A program made the position numbers and the translations under genes. From positions 113,161 to 177,160 of the forward strand of contig JAXHOJ010000051.1 of the NCBI GenBank assembly GCA_034519525.1: DNA of 64,000 nucleotides. The letters are read 5' to 3'. Below are positions 28,041-36,541 of the stretch, in pieces. How positions within the stretch are numbered: the first letter of the stretch is position 1; the number at the start of each line of letters is the position of its first letter. The DNA is from Gemmobacter sp034519525 (GTDB lineage Bacteria > Pseudomonadota > Alphaproteobacteria > Rhodobacterales > Rhodobacteraceae). A model generated the notes under the pieces. That model did no database searches, was not told the DNA's origin, and saw only the letters and a program-made list of their open reading frames with translations.

Positions 28041-28931
28041 ATGACGGCAGCTATCATCGACGGCAAGGCTTTCGCGGCCAAGGTGCGGGCACAGGTGGCG
28101 GCCCATGTGGCACAGCTGGCCGAAGAACACGGGCTGCAGCCCGGTCTGGCCGTAGTGCTGGTGGGCGAAGATCCGGCAAGCCAGGTCTATGTGTCTTCCA
28201 AGGGCAAGCAGACCGTCGAGGTCGGCATGAAATCGGTGGAACACAAACTGCCCGCCGATACCGCTGAATCCGATCTGCTGGCGCTGATCGCCAGCCTGAA
28301 CGCTGATCCCACCATCCATGGTATTCTGGTGCAGCTGCCGCTGCCGGGGCATCTGAATTCCGAACTGGTGATCAATTCGATTGATCCGGCCAAGGATGTC
28401 GACGGCTTCCACATCTCCAACGTCGGCCTTCTGGGCACCGGGCAGAAAAGCATGGTGCCCTGCACGCCGCTGGGCTGCCTGATGATGCTGCGCGATCACC
28501 ACGGCAGCCTCTCGGGCATGAATGCCGTTGTGGTGGGGCGCAGCAATATCGTGGGCAAACCCATGGCGCAGCTGCTGCTGGGCGACAGCTGCACCGTCAC
28601 CATCGCGCATAGCCGCACCAAGGATCTGGCCGCGGTCTGCCGCAGCGCCGATATCCTCGTGGCCGCCGTGGGCCGGCCCGAGATGATCCCGGGCGACTGG
28701 GTCAAGCCCGGCGCCACCGTGATCGACGTCGGCATCAACCGCATCGAACGTGACGGCAAGACAAAGCTGGTGGGTGATGTTGATTTCGCCAGCGCCGCCG
28801 CCGTGGCCGGTGCCATTACCCCGGTGCCGGGCGGCGTGGGGCCGATGACCATCGCCTGCCTGCTGGCCAATACGCTCACCGCCTGCTGCCGGGCCAATGG
28901 CCTGCCCGAACCCAAGGGCCTGACCGCCTGA
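28041..28931 (+). CDS. folD: Bifunctional methylene-THF dehydrogenase / methenyl-THF cyclohydrolase FolD
   Basis: A 296-residue cytosolic enzyme oxidising 5,10-methylene-THF to methenyl-THF with NADP and hydrolysing it to 10-formyl-THF. The catalytic lysine is in YVSSKGKQT; the signatures ILVQLPLPGHL, DVDGFHISNVG and the nucleotide-binding VVGRSNIVGKPMAQLLL are all present, ending in PVPGGVGPMTIACLLANT. The start ATG 28041 follows GCAGGAGACGGCAGGG. Last gene of the one-carbon run; a hairpin follows at 28942. Confidence 0.96.
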   Translation: MTAAIIDGKAFAAKVRAQVAAHVAQLAEEHGLQPGLAVVLVGEDPASQVYVSSKGKQTVEVGMKSVEHKLPADTAESDLLALIASLNADPTIHGILVQLPLPGHLNSELVINSIDPAKDVDGFHISNVGLLGTGQKSMVPCTPLGCLMMLRDHHGSLSGMNAVVVGRSNIVGKPMAQLLLGDSCTVTIAHSRTKDLAAVCRSADILVAAVGRPEMIPGDWVKPGATVIDVGINRIERDGKTKLVGDVDFASAAAVAGAITPVPGGVGPMTIACLLANTLTACCRANGLPEPKGLTA

Positions 28932-28941
28932 TACTTTACTG

Positions 28942-28971
28942 GCCCCGAGGCTTTGCAGGCCCCGGGGCTTT
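28942..28971 (+). terminator. Probable terminator after folD
   Basis: A 6-base stem GCCCCG / CGGGGC with a 15-base loop, followed by TTT, 10 bases after the folD stop. The weak stem makes this moderate. Confidence 0.45.
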
Positions 28972-28993
28972 ACAGACAAAGTGATCAAATTCA

Positions 28994-29020
28994 CGCCTGA
29001 CGTGCATTGCGCGTCAGGCG
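28994..29020. promoter_or_regulatory. Perfect 9-base inverted repeat upstream of the LytTR gene
   Basis: CGCCTGACG and CGTCAGGCG separated by nine bases, followed by GATTCGTTTT. Lying 49 bases before the LytTR-regulator start, it could be a second terminator for folD or an operator; symmetric arms of this length also suit a dimeric regulator. The roles are not distinguishable from sequence. Confidence 0.5.
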
Positions 29021-29069
29021 GATTCGTTTTATCCCTCAAGTTATTGGTGAGTATTGGTATTCAGGGGCA

Positions 29070-29888
29070 ATGCGACGGATCTACAGGGCCGTTCTGGCCG
29101 ATAGCACTGCAACGGAACCAGCCATCACATGGGCTGTGCTTTCCATGGTTTTTGCCCTGGCCGGGCCTTTTGGCAGCTATCAGGCGCTGGATCTGGGCCA
29201 CAGATTTCTGGTCTGGTCGGTGGTGGTCGCAATCGGGGTCGTTTCGGCGCTGTTCTTCCGGGCTGTCCTGCGCGATCTGGGCGGCTGGCACCGCAAGCGC
29301 CGCACCACCTTTGTCGTGGCGCTGATCTGCACCCTGCTGTTCACCTGGCCCCTCTATCTTTATGCGAAAACCGTCTTCACACCGGCGTCGTCGATCGCCT
29401 TGCCAGAGGTGGCACTGTTCGTCTTTGTCTGCTCCTTGCGGCTCAGCCGGATGGATCACATCGCAGCCCTGCACCAGCAACCCGCACCAATCGACCCGGC
29501 GCCGCTGCTGCAGGTGCAGCCAGACCCCGCATCCGATCCGCCGCCGCTGCCCCGCCCGCCACTGCCCCGCCCAACACTGCCCCGTATCGTGCAACGGCTT
29601 GACCCCGAGGTGCAGGGCCGGCTGGCCGCCATTTCCGTGCGCAACCACCATGTCGAGGTAACGACGACCGCAGGGCAGGGCCAGCTTCTGCTGCGTCTGG
29701 CCGATGCGATGGAAGAAACCGAAGGCGAAGAGGGCGCCCAGATCCACCGCTCGCATTGGGTGGCCTGGTGGGCCATCCGCGGGGTCGAACGCGAGGGCGC
29801 CCGGCTCTGGCTGACGCTGTCAGACGGGGCAAAACTGCCGGTCAGCCGCACTCACCGCGAAAAGCTGGAAGAACGCGGGCTGGTCTGA
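29070..29888 (+). CDS. Membrane protein with C-terminal LytTR DNA-binding domain
   Basis: A 272-residue protein whose N-terminal half holds four hydrophobic helices (ITWAVLSMVFALAGPF, FLVWSVVVAIGVVSALFF, FVVALICTLLFTWPLYLYA, VALFVFVCSLRL), then a Pro-rich linker (about 150-175) and a LytTR domain (about 180-270) with AAISVRNHHVEVTTTAG and IHRSHWVAWWAIRGVER, the usual LytTR strand and recognition motifs. A membrane-bound, non-response-regulator LytTR protein of this kind occurs in many Rhodobacteraceae; the signal is unknown. ATG 29070 is preferred to a TTG at 29007. Confidence 0.82.
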   Translation: MRRIYRAVLADSTATEPAITWAVLSMVFALAGPFGSYQALDLGHRFLVWSVVVAIGVVSALFFRAVLRDLGGWHRKRRTTFVVALICTLLFTWPLYLYAKTVFTPASSIALPEVALFVFVCSLRLSRMDHIAALHQQPAPIDPAPLLQVQPDPASDPPPLPRPPLPRPTLPRIVQRLDPEVQGRLAAISVRNHHVEVTTTAGQGQLLLRLADAMEETEGEEGAQIHRSHWVAWWAIRGVEREGARLWLTLSDGAKLPVSRTHREKLEERGLV

Positions 29889-30546
29889 GCCGCCGCCGCA
29901 AACGGGATGGCCCGCACCACCCGCCCCGTCAGGATGGCCAGCGCCCCCGGCCCCATCAACCCCCCAAGCTCCGGCGCGCTGCAGGACAGCCCGCCGGTCC
30001 TAAGGCCCCATAGGCGGGCAGGATCAGCCGCGCCGGGTCTGACAGCAGAAAGCACGGCCGGCTTTGCCCGGCCAGCCGCGCCTTGGGGTGGTAATGCCCC
30101 GAAACCTCGCCACTTGCCGCCGCTTCGGTGATATGCCGAAACACCAGCGGCCCAAGCTGCACCTGCGCCAGATGGCTGCCCCCCAAGGTGCCGGGGCCGG
30201 GATCGTGGTTGCCCTCGATCCAGACCCAGTCGCGCCCGGCCATCATCCGGGTCAGCCACAGCCGGTCACTTTCGGCCAGTTCGGTGCCCGCCGTCAGATC
30301 ATCGAAGGAATCGCCCAGACAGATCACCCGCCGCGCGCCGCTGGCCTCCAGATCACCATCCAGCCGTTCCAGCGTGGCGCGGGTTTCATAGGGCGGCAGC
30401 AGCCCGCCGCCGCGCCGCGCCATCCGGGCCGATTTGCCCAGATGCAGATCCGAGACCACCAGCAGCCGCTCTGCCGCCCAGTAGAGCGCGCCCGATGCAA
30501 GCGCGGTCAAGGCCGCGCCATGGAACGTGAAATCATAATGCGTCAT
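29852..30546 (-). CDS. pdeM: Ligase-associated metallophosphoesterase PdeM, frameshift near the end
   Basis: A calcineurin-like phosphoesterase of the PdeM family, found with Lhr-type helicases in bacterial DNA-damage clusters. Metal-binding motifs are clear: SDLHLGK (32-38), GDSFDD (79-83), GNHD (112-115) and GHYHPK (150-155). The start ATG 30546 gives MTHYDFTFHG. In the given frame the end is nonsense (ALGPAGCPAARRSLGG, stop 29956), but one frame over the expected GGLSCSAPELGGLMGPGALAILTG continues to 29852, so an indel near 29998-30006 is inferred. With the corrected end it overlaps the convergent LytTR gene by 37 bases. Confidence 0.85.
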
Positions 30547-30587
30547 GGCGCCGCTGTGCCAAAGCCACAGCGGCAAGGCAAGGGGCA

Positions 30588-30638
30588 GCCAAATTCCTTG
30601 ACCCAAGGAATTTGCAAATTTCTTCACAGAAATTTGGC
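30588..30638. repeat. Nested AT-rich palindromes between pdeM and the thioesterase gene
   Basis: Two adjacent perfect hairpins: AAATTCCTTG / CAAGGAATTT (arms 30591-30600 and 30604-30613, 3-base loop) and AAATTTCT / AGAAATTT (30616-30623 and 30628-30635, 4-base loop). The pair is enclosed by outer complementary ends GCCAAATT (30588-30595) and AATTTGGC (30631-30638). The element is far richer in A/T than its surroundings. It may be a bidirectional terminator or a dispersed palindromic repeat; no second copy is in the window. Confidence 0.7.
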
Positions 30639-30657
30639 CCCGGCGGATCGGATGCCC

Positions 30658-31061
30658 TCAGGGATCCACCGCGATCATGGTCGCCTGCAACAGCGCCACG
30701 CAGGTTTCCCCCCCGTCACGCTGCGCGAAAACCTCGGCCCGGCACACCGTCAGCCGCCGCCCGGCCTTGGCCACCTCGCCCCGCGCCATCAGGCGCTCGC
30801 CCACCGCCGGGGCGATCAGGTTGATCTTGGCCTCCACCGTCATCACCTCGCGGCCCTCGGGCATCAGCGTCAGCGCGGCATAGCCCGCCGCACTATCGGC
30901 CAGCGCGAAGGTCAGCCCGGCATGGGCGGCGCCATGCTGCTGGCTGGCCTCCGGCCGGATCGGCACCGTGATCTCCACCCGCCCCGGCGCCACATCGGCC
31001 AGCGCCGCCCCAAAGCTCTGCATCAGCCCCGCCGGGCAAAGCTGTCATGAATACGGTCCAT
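30658..31061 (-). CDS. PaaI-family hot-dog thioesterase, indel in the first codons
   Basis: A small acyl-CoA thioesterase of the PaaI/DUF4442-like hot-dog type. The core block HGAAHAGLTFALADSAAGYAALT (near residue 40) is the family active-site helix region, and TVEAKINLIAPA follows. The shorter frame starts at 31023, but an ATG at 31061 with GGGGAG six bases before it opens MDRIHDSFARRG, which joins MQSFGAALADV if one C is restored near 31024-31027. I therefore give the longer gene. It sits 21 bases after the lhr stop, in the lhr-pdeM run. Confidence 0.82.
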
Positions 31062-31082
31062 CGCGGTCTCCCCTCTGCGGGG

Positions 31083-33476
31083 TCAGCCCAGCCCGGCGGC
31101 CTGCATCAGCCGCCGCGCCGCCTCTTCGGCCAGACGCTCGCGCCCTTCACCCTGCACGGGGATGCGACCCGGCTCAAGAAACAGCGGCGCCGCCAAAGGT
31201 GTGACGCTGCGTAACCGTTTCAGGTCGATCCGGCCCTGCACCTGCGCCAGCCGGTCCTCGATCCGGCCGAAATCCACCAGCCCGCGCATCGCCTCTTCGC
31301 GGGTGATCTGCAGCAGCAGATGGTCGGGATCGTATCTGCGCAGGGTGTCATACAGGATATCGGATGAAAACGTCGCCTGCCGCCCGCTTTTCCGCCGCCC
31401 CTGATGCTGGCGTTCGATCAGCCCGGCGATGATCGCCGTCGCGCGGAAGGTGCGTTTCATCACCGCATTGCCGCCCAGCCAGCCCTCCAGCCCGTCGCGC
31501 AAAGCGTCCAGATCGAACAGCGGCGCCACCTCCAGCACCGGCTCCATCCCCCAGATCAGCGTCGCATAATCGGTGCAGACAAAGCCCAGCGGCGCCAGCC
31601 CGGTTTCCTCCATCCGCTTGGTCAGCAACAGGCCCAGCGTCGCCTGCGCATTGCGCCCGGCAAACCCATAGATGCACAGATGCTCGCGCCCCTCATGCGG
31701 GAAACTTTCGCACAGCAGCCGACCGGGCTGCGGCATGGCCGAAACCCTGCGCTGCAGCGCCAGCCAATGCGCGGTGTGATCGGGCAGATCCGGCCAGTCT
31801 GCCGCCTGCAGCTTTGCCAGAATCCGGTCGGTCAGCTGGGTCGATGTGGCAAATTTCGTGCCGTTGAACACCGCCACCTTCGGGTCGCGCCCCGGGCTGC
31901 GGCTCACCTCTACCGTCAGCTCGTTCAGGCCCTCATAGCGCACCACCTGCCCACCGATCAGGAACGTATCGCCCGGCGTCAGGCTGGCGGCAAAGCCTTC
32001 CTCCACCTCGCCCAGCGGGGTGCCCCCCATCCGGCCGCGCAGCCGCACCTTCAGCGTTTCGATGTCAATGATGGTGCCCAGATTCTGCCGGATCACCGCC
32101 GCGCTGCGCGGATCGCGCAGCTGCCACCGGCCATCCCGCAGCATCAGCCGCTGCCAGCGGTCATAGGCGCGCAGGGCATATCCCCCCGTCGCGCAGAAAT
32201 CGACACAGGCGTCAAATTCCGCCCGCGTCAGATCGCGGTAAGGCCCGGCCGTGATGACCTCGGCATAAAGCGCATCGGCATCAAACGGCGCGGCGCAGGC
32301 ACAGGCCAGAATATGCTGGCACAGCACGTCGCGCGGGCCGGGGCCGCGCGGTTCGCCATCCAGATCGCGGGCACGCACCGCCTCCAGCGCGGCCTGACAT
32401 TCCACCACCTCCCAGCGGTTGGCAGGCACCAGCAGCGCCTTTGACGGCGCATTGTAGCGGTGGTTCGCCCGCCCGATGCGCTGCACCAGGCGCTTGACGT
32501 TCTTCGGCGCGCCCACCTGAATCACCAGATCCACATCGCCCCAGTCGATGCCCAGATCCAGCGTGCCGGTGCAGACCACGGCGCGCAGGGCGCCTACCAC
32601 CATCGCCGCCTCCACCTTTTCGCGCTGTTCGCGCGCCAGACTGCCGTGATGGATGGCAATCGGGAGGCTGTCCTCATTGGCGAGCCAGAGATTGTGAAAG
32701 AAGATCTCTGCCTGGGCGCGGGTGTTGTGAAAGATCAGCGTGGTGCGATGGCGCTTCACCTCTTCCAGAATGGCAGGGATCGCATGGCGCCCGCCGCCGC
32801 CGGCCCAGGGCGGCGGCGCCCCGGTGTCCAGCATGGCAATATCGGGGGCAGGCCCCGGATCGGCCTCCAGCACCGCCGTGTCCGGCCCCAGAAACCGCGC
32901 CAGCGCTGCCGGATCCTCCACCGTGGCCGACAGCCCCACCCGCCGCAGCCCCGGCGCAAGGCTTTCCAGCCGCGCCAGCCCCAGCATCAGCTGATCGCCG
33001 CGCCGGCTTTCGGCCAGCGCATGGATTTCATCCACCACCACCCGGCGCAGCCCGGCAAAGACGCGCGGCGCGTCTTCATAACTCAGCAGCAGCGCCAGGC
33101 TTTCCGGCGTGGTCAGCAGGATATGCGGCGGATCGGCGCGCTGGCGGCGGCGCTGGGTATAGGTGGTATCGCCGGTGCGATCCTCGATGCGGATCGGCAG
33201 GCCCGCCCCTTCAACCGGGCGCCGCAGGTTGCGCCGGATATCCGCCGCCAGCGCCTTCAGCGGCGAGATATAAAGCGTATGCAGCCCCGGCGCCGGATCG
33301 GCAGCAATCTCGGCCAGCGAGGGCAGAAACCCCGCCAGCGTCTTGCCGCCCCCCGTGGGTGCGATCAGCAATGTCGAATTAGCCGCCGCCCGGTCCAGCA
33401 TGGCGTGTTGATGCGGGTGCAGCTGCCAGCCTTGGGTGGCAAACCAGTCAGACAGCGGAGGGGGCAGGGTGGTCAT
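31083..33476 (-). CDS. lhr: Ligase-associated DEXH-box helicase, Lhr type
   Basis: A 797-residue superfamily 2 helicase of the Lhr-core type. N-terminal Q-like region WQLHPHQHAML, Walker A APTGGGKT (39-46), motif II DEIH (149-152), SATVEDP (motif III region), then the second RecA domain with IHHGSLAREQREKVE and VQRIGRANHR (motif VI), a winged helix and a C-terminal accessory domain of the Lhr family. In many bacteria this helicase neighbours an ATP-dependent DNA ligase, an exonuclease and PdeM; here only the thioesterase and pdeM follow on the same strand, and no ligase is within the window. Confidence 0.92.
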   Translation of the reverse strand: MTTLPPPLSDWFATQGWQLHPHQHAMLDRAAANSTLLIAPTGGGKTLAGFLPSLAEIAADPAPGLHTLYISPLKALAADIRRNLRRPVEGAGLPIRIEDRTGDTTYTQRRRQRADPPHILLTTPESLALLLSYEDAPRVFAGLRRVVVDEIHALAESRRGDQLMLGLARLESLAPGLRRVGLSATVEDPAALARFLGPDTAVLEADPGPAPDIAMLDTGAPPPWAGGGGRHAIPAILEEVKRHRTTLIFHNTRAQAEIFFHNLWLANEDSLPIAIHHGSLAREQREKVEAAMVVGALRAVVCTGTLDLGIDWGDVDLVIQVGAPKNVKRLVQRIGRANHRYNAPSKALLVPANRWEVVECQAALEAVRARDLDGEPRGPGPRDVLCQHILACACAAPFDADALYAEVITAGPYRDLTRAEFDACVDFCATGGYALRAYDRWQRLMLRDGRWQLRDPRSAAVIRQNLGTIIDIETLKVRLRGRMGGTPLGEVEEGFAASLTPGDTFLIGGQVVRYEGLNELTVEVSRSPGRDPKVAVFNGTKFATSTQLTDRILAKLQAADWPDLPDHTAHWLALQRRVSAMPQPGRLLCESFPHEGREHLCIYGFAGRNAQATLGLLLTKRMEETGLAPLGFVCTDYATLIWGMEPVLEVAPLFDLDALRDGLEGWLGGNAVMKRTFRATAIIAGLIERQHQGRRKSGRQATFSSDILYDTLRRYDPDHLLLQITREEAMRGLVDFGRIEDRLAQVQGRIDLKRLRSVTPLAAPLFLEPGRIPVQGEGRERLAEEAARRLMQAAGLG

Positions 33477-33520
33477 GTCGCAAGTCTAATGCGCCAGAGG
33501 CGGCAGACCAGCCCTGCTGT

Positions 33521-33637
33521 CTTCCTCTTGGCAAAAATACCCCGGGGGTCCGGGGGCTGGCCCCCATGCGTGCCGCAAGAACCACCGCCGGACCGGGGCG
33601 CTGCCCCGGACCCCGGGATATTTCGGCCAAGATAAAG
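33521..33637. repeat. Paired inverted copy of the dispersed intergenic element
   Basis: Two imperfect complementary arms of about 35 bases (33521-33556 and 33603-33637) facing each other across about 46 bases. Their outer ends read CTTCCTCTTGG and CCAAGATAAAGG, and the inner ends are rich in C/G runs (CCCCGGGGGTCCGGGG). It lies in the divergent gap between lhr and the phosphoesterase gene. The same arm type occurs at 5108, 14882 and 54681. Confidence 0.7.
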
Positions 33638-33682
33638 GCGGAAGGCTTGCGCGCGCGCGCCGCCGGGCCTAGTGCTGGGGAC

Positions 33683-34495
33683 ATGAAAATACTCTTTCTT
33701 GGCGATGTGATGGGGCGCGCGGGGCGGGCTGCGGTGGCGGAACGGCTGCCGGGCCTGCGCGCGGAATGGGGGCTCGATTTCGTCGTGGTGAACGGCGAGA
33801 ATGCCTCGCAGGGGATGGGGCTTTCGGCGGAACATGCCAAGCTTCTGCTGGCCTCGGGCGCCGATTGCCTGACGCTGGGCGATCATGCCTTCGATCAGAA
33901 GGACATGCTGGCTTATATCGAGCAGGAGCCGCGGATCATCCGCCCGCTGAACTTTGCCAAGCTGGCACCGGGGCGCGGGCAGCGGCTGTTCACCGATGCG
34001 CGCGGCCGCAAGGTGCTCGTGGCGCAGGTGTTGGGCCAGGTGTTCATGAAGCGCCCCTTCGACGATCCGTTTTCCGCCATCGACGCGGCGCTGAAGCCGC
34101 ATCCGCTGGGCGGCATGGCGCAGGCGGTGATCGTCGACATGCATTGCGAGGCGACATCCGAGAAGATGGCGATGGGCCATTGGTGCGATGGCCGCGCCTC
34201 GCTGGTGGTGGGTACGCATACGCATGTGCCCACGGGTGATGCGCAGATCCTGGCGGGCGGCACCGGCTATCTGACCGATGCCGGCATGTGCGGCGATTAC
34301 AATTCGGTCATCGGCATGGAAAAGCTGGAGCCGATGCGCCGTTTCGTCACCGGGATGCCGAAAGAGCGGTTCACCCCGGCGGGCGGTCCGGCGACGCTGT
34401 CGGGTGTCTATGTCGAAACCGATGACCGCACCGGCAAGGCGATCCGCGTGCGGATGATCCGCATCGGTGGCCGGCTGGAAGAGGCGCGTCCCTGA
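33683..34495 (+). CDS. YmdB-like metallophosphoesterase (TIGR00282 family)
   Basis: A 270-residue cytosolic calcineurin-like phosphoesterase. Motifs: MKILFLGDVMGRAGR (D8), NGENAS, GDHAFDQ, VDMHCEATSEKMAMGH and VVGTHTHVPTGDAQI, in the order of the YmdB/TIGR00282 family, some members of which hydrolyse 2',3'-cyclic nucleotides. Length fits the family. ATG 33683 begins the conserved block; the frame upstream runs through the dispersed repeat and is not used. Physiological substrate here is unknown. Confidence 0.92.
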   Translation: MKILFLGDVMGRAGRAAVAERLPGLRAEWGLDFVVVNGENASQGMGLSAEHAKLLLASGADCLTLGDHAFDQKDMLAYIEQEPRIIRPLNFAKLAPGRGQRLFTDARGRKVLVAQVLGQVFMKRPFDDPFSAIDAALKPHPLGGMAQAVIVDMHCEATSEKMAMGHWCDGRASLVVGTHTHVPTGDAQILAGGTGYLTDAGMCGDYNSVIGMEKLEPMRRFVTGMPKERFTPAGGPATLSGVYVETDDRTGKAIRVRMIRIGGRLEEARP

Positions 34496-34653
34496 CGGAT
34501 CTGCGGCTTCCCCGGGTAGCTGTGGCGCTTTTCGCGCAATGTTAGCGCAATCTTTCACCCTGCCGCCGCTGCGGCAGCTGAATGGGCAGGAATCCTTTGC
34601 CTCGAACGAAAAAATAATCTACCAGTCTTGTCGAGTTTATCGGCGGAGAGATC

Positions 34654-36389
34654 ATGCTCGGATTTGAACTGGCGCAGCAGACACAGCCCTTGGTCGCCAT
34701 TGCCATTCTGCTTGTGATGTTCGTTCTTTTCGCGAGAGAAACCTTTCCGGTCGAGGTGACGGCAATCACTGGCGCTGCGGTGATGATCCTGCTGGGCATC
34801 CTGCCGCAGAAAGATGCGTTGGCCGTGCTGTCGAACAACGCACCCTGGACCATCGCGCTGATGTTCATGGTGATGGGCGGGCTGGTGCGGACCGGGTCGG
34901 TGGAATTGCTGATCGGCATGGCCGAGGCCAATGTGGGTAACCGGCCAAAGACCACGATCTTCGTGCTTTATGCCTTTGTCGCGGTGGCTTCGGCCTTCAT
35001 GAACAACACGCCACTGGTGGCGGTCATGATCCCGGTGGTCATCCAGATGGCGGCGCGCATCGGCACCTCGCCATCGAAAATGCTGATCCCGCTGTCACAT
35101 ATGACAGTGATGGGGGGCATGATCTCGTTGATCGGCACATCGACCAACCTGCTGGTCGATGGCGCTGCGCATCAGGCGGGGCTTGATCACTTCGGCCTGT
35201 TTGAAATCGCGCCACTGGGCATTGTCGTGGTGCTGGTGGGTGGGCTGTATCAGGCCGTGTTCGCCGCGCGCCTGCTGCCCGACCGGCAGTCGATGGCCTC
35301 GATGCTGGGTGATCGCAAACGTATGAAATACTTCACCGAAGTGGCGATCCCCGAAGATTCGGTACTGGTGGGAACCCCGGTGCTGGAGGTGCAGCAGTTC
35401 AAACGTTCCGGCGTGAGGGTGATCGACGTGCTGCGCGGCGATCTGTCGCTGCGCCGCGATCTGCAATCCGTGGTGCTGGAGGCGGGCGACCGCGTTGTTC
35501 TGCGCACCGAAATGTCGGAACTGCTGGGGATGCAGAACCGCACCGACATGCGGATTGTCGACAAGCTGTCTTCGGTGCAGACCGAAACGGTCGAGGTGCT
35601 GATTACCCCGGGCTGCCGGATGATCGGGCGTTCGCTGGGGGAAATGCGGCTGCGGCGGCGCTACGGCGTCTATGTGCTGGCCGCGCATCGCCGCAACCAG
35701 AACATCGGCCGCCAGCTGGACGAGCTGGTGGTGCAGGTGGGCGATACCCTGCTGCTGGAAGGCCGTGCCGAAGATATCAAGCGGCTGGCCGATGACATGG
35801 ACATGGTCGATGTCAGCCGCCCCAAGCAGAAGGCCTTCCGCCGGGACAAGGCGCCGATTGCCATTGCGCGTGCTGGCGCCGGTCGTCGGTCCTGTCCTCC
35901 TTCGATGTGGCCCCGATCTATGTGCTGGGGCTGTTCGCCGTGGTGGCGATCCTCATCACCCGCTGCATCGACAGTGACGAGGCGCTGAGCTTTGTGGACG
36001 GGCGGCTGCTGGCGATGATCTTCGGCATGATCGCGGTGGGCGCGGGGCTGGAGCAATCGGGCGCCGTGGCCCTGATCGTATCGCGTGCTGTCGAGCCGGT
36101 GATGCGCGACCTGCCGCCCTTTGCCATGATCCTTGTGGTCTATCTGCTGGGCATGGTTCTGACGGAATTCCTGTCGAACAATGCGGTGGCTGTGCTTTAC
36201 ACCCCCATCGCCATCGAACTGGCGCGCCAGCTGGGGGTTGATCCGCGCCCCTTTGCCGTGGCGGTGATGTTTTCGGCGACGCTCGCCTTTGCCACCCCTG
36301 TGGGATACCAGACCAACATGATGGTCTATGGCCCGGGCGGCTATAAATTCACCGATTTCACCCGCATCGGCCTGCCGCTGAACATCTGA
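34654..36389 (+). CDS. SLC13-family permease with two RCK_C domains, frameshifted
   Basis: A membrane transporter with N-terminal helices (LVAIAILLVMFVLFA, MNNTPLVAVMIPVVIQMAA), the SLC13 signature LIGTSTNLLVDG, and two soluble TrkA-C (RCK_C) domains around 215-380 (EDSVLVGTPVLEV, ITPGCRMIGRSLGEMRL). The family transports sulfate, citrate or dicarboxylates with Na+. After about residue 404 the frame is lost; VLSSFDVAPIYVLGLFAVVAILIT and the second half of the permease continue in another frame to 36389. Two single-base errors near 35868 and 35889 explain it. The last helix may also be cut by indels after 36385. GGAGAG precedes ATG 34654. Confidence 0.88.
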
Positions 36390-36541
36390 TGACTGGCTGG
36401 TGATGCTCGGCGCTTGATCCCGATCTTCTGTCCGCTTTCTGATCTGGCCGATCCGGCGCCCGAACGGTGCGGGGTTGCCCTGTGGCCTCGCTGGTGTAGA
36501 GGGCAGGCCATCACCGTAAATCGGACCGGAGTTCAGGGGTC

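Noticed and set aside
25641..29039. 1132-codon open frame on the minus strand
   Set aside because: Exactly antisense to fhs, the chorismate mutase and folD, which are certain; composition is a GC-bias shadow.
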